Below are positions 6,590 to 11,604 of a stretch of DNA of 12,049 nucleotides, piece after piece (within the stretch, counting starts at the first letter, position 1; each line of letters opens with the position of its first letter). Origin of the DNA: Acidimicrobiia bacterium (lineage in GTDB: Bacteria > Actinomycetota > Acidimicrobiia > Acidimicrobiales > Acidimicrobilacustridaceae). The position numbers and the translations under genes were made by a program. The stretch is taken from assembly GCA_016462055.1 (NCBI GenBank), contig JAEMTX010000041.1, forward strand, positions 1-12,049, written 5' to 3'. A model generated the notes under the pieces. It searched no databases. It saw nothing but the letters and a program-made list of their open reading frames with translations, and had not been told where the DNA came from.

Positions 6590-7525
6590 ATGCGCGCAGT
6601 TCGTTGTCCAGAAGGAATACCAACCGTTGTCGATGTTCCTGAGCCGACAGGCGACGGAGTTCTTGTCACGGTGGCGTCGGCCGGAATTTGTGGTTCCGAC
6701 CTTCATCTCTTGAGCTTCAGCCTTCCTGCCACGTTTGGACACGAGTTCGCCGGCACTCTCGCCGACGGCACCCCTGTCGCCGTTGAACCGATTGATCCCT
6801 GCCACGTGTGCGATGCCTGCATCGACGGAAACACGCAACTCTGCGTCCGCGGACCATCGATGGCATTCGGCGTTGGCCGCGATGGAGGAATGGCCGAGAA
6901 GGTTCTCGTTCCCACATCATCGATCGCACGACTTCCCGTCGGAGTCGAAGCATCGAACGGTTGCTTGGTTGAGCCTCTTGCCGTTGCCGTCCATGGTGTC
7001 CGGCGCGGAAATATTCGTGGCAGCCACCGGGTCGCCGTCATTGGTGGCGGAACAATCGGACAAACCGCGCTCGTCGTTGCTCAGCAAACAGGTGCAAAGG
7101 TCGACCTCTCCGCCCGTCACGAACGTCAGATCGAAGCCGCCACTCGCCTTGGGGCTGGTTCGCTTGACGGAAACGGATACGACGTCGTCATCGAAGCGGC
7201 AGGAACTGCATCGGCACTCGCAGAGGCCGCTGACCGCTGCCGGCCCGGCGGCACCATCGTTTTGTTAGGCAGTTACTGGGACGGAACCGTCGAGATGCCA
7301 GGCATGGCCATAGGCATGAAAGAGCTCACACTCGTTCCTGCAGTTATGTACGGCCGCAGCGGGCCCTCACGCGATGTCGACGTGGCCGCCACGATCCTTG
7401 CCCAGCGACCCGAACTTTCCGACATCATCGTCACGCATCGATTCCCACTCGACGCAGCCGCAGAAGCATTCGTCGTTGCTGCCGATCGCTCTGCTGGCGC
7501 CATCAAGGTCGTACTCGAACCCTGA
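6590..7525 (+). CDS. Zinc-dependent medium-chain (MDR) alcohol dehydrogenase
   Basis: This 311-residue zinc-type alcohol dehydrogenase oxidises an alcohol with NAD(P). The catalytic zinc site is made by Cys34 (GICGSD), His51-Glu52 (GHEFAG) and the EP pair at 128-129. The structural zinc loop has four cysteines at 71, 74, 77 and 85 (CHVCDACIDGNTQLC). The Rossmann motif GGGTIG is at 152-157. The second Rossmann strand ends in LSARHE rather than an acidic residue, which fits NADP(H) (inference). The protein is 30-40 residues shorter than usual; the loop between GHEFAG and the structural zinc site (LADGTPVAVEP) is contracted, so this is a compact member rather than a broken one. A strong ribosome binding site, AGGGAG, lies 5 bases before the ATG. 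It is likely co-transcribed with the SnoaL-like gene. Confidence 0.92.
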   Translation: MRAVRCPEGIPTVVDVPEPTGDGVLVTVASAGICGSDLHLLSFSLPATFGHEFAGTLADGTPVAVEPIDPCHVCDACIDGNTQLCVRGPSMAFGVGRDGGMAEKVLVPTSSIARLPVGVEASNGCLVEPLAVAVHGVRRGNIRGSHRVAVIGGGTIGQTALVVAQQTGAKVDLSARHERQIEAATRLGAGSLDGNGYDVVIEAAGTASALAEAADRCRPGGTIVLLGSYWDGTVEMPGMAIGMKELTLVPAVMYGRSGPSRDVDVAATILAQRPELSDIIVTHRFPLDAAAEAFVVAADRSAGAIKVVLEP

Positions 7526-7539
7526 CGACACTTGTCGTC
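7524..7539. terminator. Likely bidirectional terminator between convergent genes
   Basis: GACGAC-ACTT-GTCGTC is a perfect 6-bp stem with a 4-base loop (or 7 bp with a 2-base loop). It fills the 15-base gap between the MDR stop and the glutaredoxin stop and overlaps the MDR TGA. T-rich sequence (GTTACTTGTTTG) follows on the plus strand. The position between two converging genes supports termination in both directions, although the T-tract is imperfect. Confidence 0.6.
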
Positions 7540-7540
7540 G

Positions 7541-7792
7541 TTACTTGTTTGCCTCACGAACGACCGCCATCAATTCGGTGATGGACGGATTCACGAGAAT
7601 TTCTTCACCAACCAACACGCTCGGAACAGTTTCGCTACCGATACGTTGATTCAAAAGCGCGCGCGCTTCATCGTCTTCCCAGATATTGCGCAATTCAACT
7701 TCGAGCCCATGTTTTTCGATGCCCGAGAACAACATGCGACAAAACGGACAATGAGGTCGCCAGAGAACAACCGGAATGATCGGGTCGGCCAC
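7541..7792 (-). CDS. Glutaredoxin-family protein, mycoredoxin-like
   Basis: This 83-residue thioredoxin-fold protein has the dithiol active site CPFC (15-18) after the strand VVLWRPH. It also has the cis-proline motif TVP (56-58) and the closing VNPS (67-70) seen in actinobacterial mycoredoxins, which reduce mycothiol mixed disulfides. That it works with mycothiol rather than glutathione is inferred from the apparent actinobacterial host. The frame is open back to 7891, but those codons overlap the DsbA-fold gene. The GTG at 7792 is chosen because it lies 7 bases after that gene's stop and gives the normal length. There is no clear ribosome binding site, so translation probably depends on coupling to the upstream gene. 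It could equally be called a small glutaredoxin or NrdH-like protein, but no ribonucleotide reductase gene is near. Confidence 0.85.
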   Translation of the reverse strand: MADPIIPVVLWRPHCPFCRMLFSGIEKHGLEVELRNIWEDDEARALLNQRIGSETVPSVLVGEEILVNPSITELMAVVREANK

Positions 7793-7799
7793 GGTGCAC

Positions 7800-8456
7800 T
7801 CAGTCGAACGAAAGAGGATCGCGTAGCGAACGCTTGAGTTCGGCGAAACCTGGCGTGCGCGCAAGGGTCTGCACTGCGTCCCACAACTCAAGTGCTGCAG
7901 CGCCGCGAGGAATCGAAGAAATCACAGGACCGAACAACGAGGCCTCACGATCGGTACCTGGCGCAAACGTGAGGATCGGCGTGCCGACGTCGCGACCAGT
8001 GCGGCTGAGTGAGAGTTCGGTTTCTTCGCGAAGGAGTACGTCCCACGACTCGTCATCGGCAGCAGTAGCAAGTGACGCATCAAGCCCAGCAGCAGCGACA
8101 ACCTCGGCAATGAGATTCTCGGGGATTGGTTCGCCACCAAACACGGCCACAGAAACGCCGTCGTGATGCATGCGTTCACCGGCAGCGTTGTACAGAGCAG
8201 CTACCGCGTCATTGCCACCTTCAGCACGTGCCGCAGCGGCTACGCGCAGCAGACGGCGCCCAAGCCCATGCAACGACGGATAGGCCGGCGGAAACTTTGA
8301 GTAATCAGTATCTTCGTTGACGATCGCCAATGCGATGAACTTCCATTCGATCGAAACGTCAAGTTGTTGCGCGACCTCAACCACCCAACGGCTGGTAACC
8401 CAGGCAAATGGGCATATGGGATCGAAAAAGAATTCAAGATCAGGAGAAGAAGCCAT
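7800..8456 (-). CDS. DsbA-fold protein of the mycothiol-dependent nitroreductase (Rv2466c) family
   Basis: This 218-residue protein has a thioredoxin fold with a helical insertion, as in DsbA and 2-hydroxychromene isomerase relatives. FFFDPICPFAWVTSRW (9-24), LAIVNED (43-49), DVGTP with the cis-proline (156-160), FGPVISSIPRG (175-185) and the ending LKRSLRDPLSFD match my recollection of the Mycobacterium tuberculosis Rv2466c pattern, an enzyme that uses mycothiol to reduce nitro compounds. The active site is CPFA (15-18): the first Cys is kept and the second is Ala, so it may work through a single thiol with mycothiol. An upstream ATG at 8477 would add 7 residues; neither start has a Shine-Dalgarno sequence. 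The ATG at 8456 fits the family N terminus and lies 6 bases after a TATCGT box, consistent with a leaderless transcript. The glutaredoxin gene follows 7 bases later. Confidence 0.85.
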   Translation of the reverse strand: MASSPDLEFFFDPICPFAWVTSRWVVEVAQQLDVSIEWKFIALAIVNEDTDYSKFPPAYPSLHGLGRRLLRVAAAARAEGGNDAVAALYNAAGERMHHDGVSVAVFGGEPIPENLIAEVVAAAGLDASLATAADDESWDVLLREETELSLSRTGRDVGTPILTFAPGTDREASLFGPVISSIPRGAAALELWDAVQTLARTPGFAELKRSLRDPLSFD

Positions 8457-8462
8457 AACGAC

Positions 8463-8492
8463 ACGATAGGTCGGCATTCGCTATTTCGTCAG
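8463..8492 (-). promoter_or_regulatory. Candidate leaderless promoter for the DsbA-fold gene
   Basis: On the minus strand CTGACG (8492-8487) and TATCGT (8468-8463) are separated by 18 bases, resembling -35 and -10 hexamers. The -10 box ends 6 bases before the ATG at 8456, which would start the transcript at or near the start codon. This fits the lack of a Shine-Dalgarno sequence and the frequent leaderless genes of actinobacteria. It is a pattern match only. Confidence 0.35.
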
Positions 8493-8515
8493 ACCAATAT
8501 TTTTAAAATGCCGAC
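8470..8515. repeat. Perfect 9-bp inverted repeat at the yraN/DsbA-fold junction
   Basis: GTCGGCATT (8470-8478) and AATGCCGAC (8507-8515) are perfect reverse complements separated by 28 AT-rich bases. The right arm covers the last codons of yraN and the left arm overlaps the upstream ATG of the DsbA-fold gene. It could be a loose terminator for the ribosomal operon or an operator around the candidate promoter. The long loop argues against a strong RNA hairpin. Confidence 0.4.
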
Positions 8516-8847
8516 TCGATCACTGTCACTTCCCTGCCAACCACACCCGCCACGTCGAAGCGCAGCGACCCAGCAACCACACCACGGGCGTTGAGCCACA
8601 TCAGTGACAGCTTTCGTAATCGTGCTTGTTTCGCGGGAGTCACTGCTGCAGCCGGTGAACCGTAAGCGTCGCTTGAACGAGTCTTGACCTCACAGAACAC
8701 CACCAACCGACCACGCACCAGCACGAGATCTATTTCACCCTCACGGCAACGCCAGTTGCGATCAACAACGACGTAGTCGCGTTGCTCGTACCACCGTGCG
8801 GCCAGATTTTCGCCGTAGGACCCGAGAGCCCGACGACCGGCGGTCAA
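8503..8847 (-). CDS. YraN/UPF0102-family protein (endonuclease-like fold)
   Basis: This 114-residue protein of the UPF0102 (YraN) family has a restriction-endonuclease-like core. Conserved parts are RRALGSYGENLAARW (5-19), DRNWRCREGEIDLV (29-42) and VFCEVKTRSS (50-59). GEID and EVK form the PD-(D/E)xK-type acidic-lysine set, and the AVTPAKQARLR helix (69-79) is typical. The exact function of the family is unsettled; a DNA repair or processing nuclease is the usual suggestion. The frame is open to 9015, but the extra part overlaps the DUF2469 gene. No ATG or GTG is available near the conserved N terminus, so a TTG at 8847 is chosen, with AAGG about 10 bases upstream. The gene starts 13 bases after the DUF2469 stop. 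yraN sits near DUF2469 in Mycobacterium as well. Confidence 0.88.
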   Translation of the reverse strand: MTAGRRALGSYGENLAARWYEQRDYVVVDRNWRCREGEIDLVLVRGRLVVFCEVKTRSSDAYGSPAAAVTPAKQARLRKLSLMWLNARGVVAGSLRFDVAGVVGREVTVIESAF

Positions 8848-8860
8848 CCGCGTCGAGCCT

Positions 8861-9163
8861 TCATGGGAGTCGCAGCTCTTCGCGTGGCAACTCTTCGATG
8901 TTGACGTCTTTGAATGTGACCACTCGGACGTGAGAAACGAATCGGTTCTGCCTGTACATGTCCCAAACCCACGCGTCACGAAGTTCAATCTCAACCCGAG
9001 AGCGGCCGTTTTCATTCACAACGCTCTGATTGACCTCGTTGGCCAAATAGAACCGCCGCTCGGTTTCGACAACGAACCGGAACATGGGACAGACATCTTT
9101 GTACTCGCGATAAAGCTGCAATTCGACGTCGGACTCGTACTCTTCGAGATCCTCAGCACTCAT
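8861..9163 (-). CDS. DUF2469-family protein (Rv2901c-like)
   Basis: This 100-residue acidic, soluble protein belongs to the conserved actinobacterial DUF2469 family, which has no established function. Family landmarks are MSAEDLEEYE (1-10), LYREYKDV (17-24), VVETERRFYLANEV (31-44), LRDAWVWDMYR (61-71) and VRVVTFKDVNIEEL (79-92). The ATG at 9163 is chosen over the TTG at 9169 because it has GGGAG 6 bases upstream and matches the family N terminus. In Mycobacterium this gene follows rplS, lepB and rnhB; here it follows rplS directly with a 73-base gap holding two hairpins. Its steady place among translation genes hints at a role linked to growth, but nothing in the sequence says which. Confidence 0.93.
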   Translation of the reverse strand: MSAEDLEEYESDVELQLYREYKDVCPMFRFVVETERRFYLANEVNQSVVNENGRSRVEIELRDAWVWDMYRQNRFVSHVRVVTFKDVNIEELPREELRLP

Positions 9164-9188
9164 GAGCAACTCCCACCGAAAGAAATGC

Positions 9189-9222
9189 GACCAGCGTTGG
9201 TCACGGCTGACAAATGGTCAGC
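9189..9222 (-). terminator. Tandem hairpins after rplS, possible terminator or attenuator
   Basis: Downstream of the rplS stop the minus-strand transcript can form two hairpins in a row. The first is GCTGAC-CATTT-GTCAGC (9222-9206), a perfect 6-bp stem. The second is GACCA-ACGC-TGGTC (9202-9189), a perfect 5-bp stem followed by GCATTTCTTTCGG. The loosely T-rich tail suggests partial termination before the DUF2469-yraN genes. The stems are short, so an attenuator or RNA processing site is equally possible. Confidence 0.45.
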
Positions 9223-9236
9223 GCGAGGCGCGCCAC

Positions 9237-9581
9237 TCAGTCGCGCTTCTCCTTGATCTTGGCAGCCTTGCCGACGCGATCACGCAGGTAATAGAGCTTG
9301 GCTCGACGAACATCGCCTCGGCTCACAACTTCGATCTTGGCCAAGATCGGGGAATGGATCGGGAAGGTGCGCTCGACGCCAACACCGAAACTCACCTTGC
9401 GGACGGTGAAGGTCTCATGGATCCCACCGCCCTGACGGCGGATAACGGCGCCCTGAAAGAGCTGCACGCGCTCGCGGGTTCCTTCGACTACTCGGACGTG
9501 GACTTTGAGCGTGTCGCCGGGGCCGAACTGAGGCACGTCGTCGCGGAGGCTCTGGGCGTCGATGAGGTCGATGGCGTTCAT
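9237..9581 (-). CDS. rplS: 50S ribosomal protein L19
   Basis: This 114-residue protein matches bacterial L19 along its whole length. It has PQFGPGDTLKVHVRVVEG (17-34), RVQLFQGAVIRRQGGGI (38-54), the strand FTVRKVSFGVGVERTFPIHSP (58-78) and the signature KIEVVSRGDVRRAKLYYLR (82-100), then a basic tail. L19 sits at the interface of the large and small ribosomal subunits. The ribosome binding site AGGA lies 7 bases before the ATG. The gene follows trmD after an unusually long 133-base gap that contains a hairpin and short repeats, which suggests its own leader or internal promoter, so L19 may be controlled separately from trmD. Confidence 0.97.
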   Translation of the reverse strand: MNAIDLIDAQSLRDDVPQFGPGDTLKVHVRVVEGTRERVQLFQGAVIRRQGGGIHETFTVRKVSFGVGVERTFPIHSPILAKIEVVSRGDVRRAKLYYLRDRVGKAAKIKEKRD

Positions 9582-9714
9582 TGAAGTGTCCTGGCTGCGA
9601 TGCCCACCCGAAGGTGGGTCAAGAAGTGAATTCGGGACCGGGATAGGTGGCCCGAAGGAACGGCCATGCTAGGCGGAGTGCTCCCCGAACGGCAAAGCGC
9701 CGAACGGCCCTTAC
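9582..9714 (-). promoter_or_regulatory. Structured leader between trmD and rplS
   Basis: This 133-base gap is the longest non-coding stretch in the ribosomal operon. The minus-strand transcript can form CCCACC-TTCG-GGTGGG (9618-9603), a 6-bp stem with a UUCG tetraloop, ending 21 bases before the rplS start. Further upstream the plus-strand 9-mer CCGAACGGC occurs at 9685-9693 and 9700-9708, with a shorter GAACGGC at 9658-9664. CCCGAAGG is repeated at 9607-9614 and 9651-9658. Such structure before a ribosomal protein gene fits an autoregulatory leader or a processing site. No clear promoter was found. Confidence 0.4.
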
Positions 9715-10440
9715 TCAGGCCTGCAGATCGGGATCGGACAACAAGGCTTGTTCATCTTCGGAAAGCCCCCCACGGGCCTCGATCAGGTCGGGTCGTGAGG
9801 ACAGCGTCCGCTCGAGGGCCCGGGCCCGACGCCATCGGGCGATTCGGCCGTGATCGCCAGAGCGCAGGACCTCAGGAACGTCCATCCTCCGAAATTCCGC
9901 CGGCTTGGTGAACTGCGGATATTCGAGCAGGCCGTCGCTGAAGGACTCATCGCCCGCTGAAGCGGAATTGCCCATCACCCCAGGCACCAGCCGTCCTACG
10001 GCCTCTAGGACCACCATGGAGGCCACCTCGCCGCCACCGAGGACGTAGTCGCCAATCGAAAGTTCCCCATCGCAGAGATCTGTCCGAACTCGATCGTCAA
10101 CGCCTTCGTAACGACCGCACAAAAGCGAGAACCCACCGGAGTTCGCTAATTCCTGCGCCATGGCCTGATCGAGACGACGTCCACCGGGTCCGAGCAAGAA
10201 CAGTGGTCGAGGCGGATCGGCAGCTTCGACAGAGGCATAAATCGGTTCGGGACGAAGCACCATGCCTGCTCCCCCACCAAATGGTGAGTCATCGACTGTG
10301 CGATGAACATCGGTGGTGTGCTCGCGCAAATCGTGAACGCGGACATCGAGCAGACCCTTCGCCGTCGCGCGGCCCAGAAGACTTTGCCCCGCAAATCCCA
10401 ACACCATGTCAGGGAAGATCGTGAAGACGTCGATTCGCAC
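9715..10440 (-). CDS. trmD: tRNA (guanine-37-N1)-methyltransferase
   Basis: This 241-residue protein is TrmD, which methylates G37 next to the anticodon of several tRNAs with S-adenosylmethionine and so prevents +1 frameshifting. The trefoil-knot SPOUT core is clear: MRIDVFTIFPDM at the N terminus, DDSPFGGGAGMVLRPEP (50-66), CGRYEGVDDRV (108-118) and SIGDYVLGGGE (128-138). DESFSDGLLEYPQFTKP (164-180) starts the linker that carries the tRNA-binding and catalytic region. The C-terminal helical domain is basic (RIARWRRARALERT). The start is GTG, with GAGGAG from the end of rimM 9 bases upstream and a 6-base gap, so trmD is translationally linked to rimM, its usual partner. Confidence 0.97.
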   Translation of the reverse strand: MRIDVFTIFPDMVLGFAGQSLLGRATAKGLLDVRVHDLREHTTDVHRTVDDSPFGGGAGMVLRPEPIYASVEAADPPRPLFLLGPGGRRLDQAMAQELANSGGFSLLCGRYEGVDDRVRTDLCDGELSIGDYVLGGGEVASMVVLEAVGRLVPGVMGNSASAGDESFSDGLLEYPQFTKPAEFRRMDVPEVLRSGDHGRIARWRRARALERTLSSRPDLIEARGGLSEDEQALLSDPDLQA

Positions 10441-10446
10441 GGTTGC

Positions 10447-10929
10447 TTACTCCTCGTCGAGAAGTTCGAAGAGACCATCGGGAACATCGACGACAAGGCG
10501 ACCTTGCTCGTCGCGTCCTTCAAGAAAGCGCAACGGGACCAGTGCCCCCGTGTCGAGAACAAGCAGATCGCTAGCCGGGTTGTCTTGCACTGCTTGCACA
10601 ACGCCGCGATCGGTGCCGTCGGACTCTACGACAGGAGACCCGATGAGTTCATGCACCCACAACGCGTCGGGATCGTCATTTTCCAAAACTTCGGCCGAAA
10701 GTACAAGGCCAGAAATCGCTTCGGCCCCTTCTCTTCCGAACACACCTTCGAAGGTCACGATCCAACGATGCTGATGTGGACGTGATGCGGTGATCAGAAA
10801 TTCACGATCGCCAGAAAACAGACGCGTGCCGGGAGAAACGCGACCCTTCTCGGTCGTAGTGAGAGCAACGACGACATCGCCGCGCACTCCATGCGGTTTG
10901 TCGATTCGGCCGACCTCGAGGAGGTTCAC
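10447..10929 (-). CDS. rimM: 16S rRNA processing / ribosome maturation factor RimM
   Basis: This 160-residue protein is RimM, a 30S assembly factor that binds ribosomal protein S19 and helps mature the 3' domain of 16S rRNA. The N-terminal RimM barrel starts with LLEVGRIDKPHGVRGDVVV (3-21). The PRC-like C-terminal barrel begins around ALWVHELIGSPVV (89-101) and ends in GRLVVDVPDGLFELLDEE. The length is slightly below the usual 165-180. The frame is open back to 11103, but that part runs antisense-like through khpA. The GTG at 10929 is chosen because it puts the conserved motif at residue 3 and lies 4 bases after the khpA stop. No strong ribosome binding site is seen, so coupling to khpA translation is likely. 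Confidence 0.95.
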   Translation of the reverse strand: MNLLEVGRIDKPHGVRGDVVVALTTTEKGRVSPGTRLFSGDREFLITASRPHQHRWIVTFEGVFGREGAEAISGLVLSAEVLENDDPDALWVHELIGSPVVESDGTDRGVVQAVQDNPASDLLVLDTGALVPLRFLEGRDEQGRLVVDVPDGLFELLDEE

Positions 10930-10933
10930 CGGA

Positions 10934-11221
10934 TCAGTCGAGGAACTCGACCTCGACATCGCCACCGTCACGGGCAGCGGCGGCGCGCACGACGGTGCGG
11001 ATCGACTGCGCAACGCGACCGCGCTTGCCGATGACGCGACCCATGTCGCCAGGACCAACGCGCACGTTGAGTACAGACTTACGGCCGCGAGAGTCGAGTT
11101 CAATTTCGACGGCGGAAGGATCCTCGACGAGTTGCTGAACGACGTAGGTCAACACAGCCTTGGCTGTGGTGTAGTCGGGGGTTTCTTCCGACGCGTCGAC
11201 GGTTTCGGCGACTTCGCTCAC
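10934..11221 (-). CDS. khpA: KH-domain RNA-binding protein KhpA (YlqC family)
   Basis: This 95-residue small KH-domain protein has the GxxG loop in VIGKRGRVAQSIRTVVRAAA (63-82; GKRG at 65-68), preceded by the strand SVLNVRVGPGDMGR (49-62). It binds RNA and in other Gram-positive bacteria pairs with KhpB to affect cell elongation and mRNA stability. The position between rpsP and rimM is typical of this family. An acidic 15-20 residue N-terminal extension (SEVAETVDASEETPD) precedes the domain and is longer than in most homologues. The GTG at 11221 shares GTGA with the rpsP stop, a 4-base overlap that implies translational coupling, so this start is preferred over the ATG at 11248. Confidence 0.94.
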   Translation of the reverse strand: MSEVAETVDASEETPDYTTAKAVLTYVVQQLVEDPSAVEIELDSRGRKSVLNVRVGPGDMGRVIGKRGRVAQSIRTVVRAAAARDGGDVEVEFLD

Positions 11222-11481
11222 GATGCTGCGCCGGTGAACTGCTCCCAAGCGCCAGAGATCTTCAGAAGCTTCTCGACAACTTCAGTGGGCTGCGCGCCCT
11301 TCTGAAGCCAAGCAACGGCCTTATCATTGTCGATGGTGATCTCAGATGGCTCGGTACGAGGGTTGTAGTGACCCACGATTTCGATAAAACGGCCATTGCG
11401 CGGCGAGCGCGCATCGGCGGCAACGACGCGGTACGTCGGCTGCTTGGTCTTTCCCATCCGCATGAGGCGGAGCTTCACCAC
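11218..11481 (-). CDS. rpsP: 30S ribosomal protein S16
   Basis: This 87-residue protein matches bacterial S16: VKLRLMRMGKTKQPTYRVV (2-20), ADARSPRNGRFIEIVGHYNP (22-41), then the helix DKAVAWLQKGAQPTEVVEKLLKI (53-75) and a short tail. S16 binds 16S rRNA early in assembly of the 30S body. Two GTG codons stand side by side at 11481 and 11478; the first is taken because GAGAG lies about 8 bases upstream. An open frame reaching 11595 has no S16-like residues. The gene follows ffh after a 123-base gap containing a hairpin and overlaps khpA by 4 bases. Confidence 0.96.
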   Translation of the reverse strand: MVKLRLMRMGKTKQPTYRVVAADARSPRNGRFIEIVGHYNPRTEPSEITIDNDKAVAWLQKGAQPTEVVEKLLKISGAWEQFTGAAS

Positions 11482-11572
11482 GAGGTTTCTCTCTTCTGCT
11501 GGTCGTGCAAGAACGGAACTGCGAACGTTTTCGGCCGAACCCATCGGGACGGCTGAGCGGCCTTCAATCGTG

Positions 11573-11593
11573 GCCCGCAATGCCGTCGCGGGC
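11573..11593. terminator. Hairpin between ffh and rpsP
   Basis: GCCCGC-AATGCCGTC-GCGGGC is a perfect 6-bp GC-only stem with a 9-base loop. It starts 12 bases after the ffh stop in the direction of transcription. No T-tract follows on the minus strand, so it is not a classic Rho-independent terminator. It may be an mRNA-stabilising structure, a weak terminator or part of a leader that controls rpsP. The rest of the gap (11482-11572) shows no clear promoter. Confidence 0.45.
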
Positions 11594-11604
11594 AAGTTGA
11601 GAAC

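Noticed and set aside
8848..9015. 56-residue N-terminal extension of YraN
   Set aside because: It is an out-of-frame reading of the DUF2469 gene; the YraN family motif begins right after the TTG at 8847.
9227..9234. GGCGCGCC palindrome just after the rplS stop
   Set aside because: A short GC palindrome with no paired site or T-tract; likely incidental.
9162..9584. 140-codon plus-strand open frame
   Set aside because: It is the antisense of rplS, whose protein is unmistakable L19; the product has no recognisable domain.
10303..11305. Two long plus-strand open frames (160 and 171 codons)
   Set aside because: They run antisense through trmD, rimM, khpA and rpsP, all firmly identified; the translated sequences look like reverse-strand noise.
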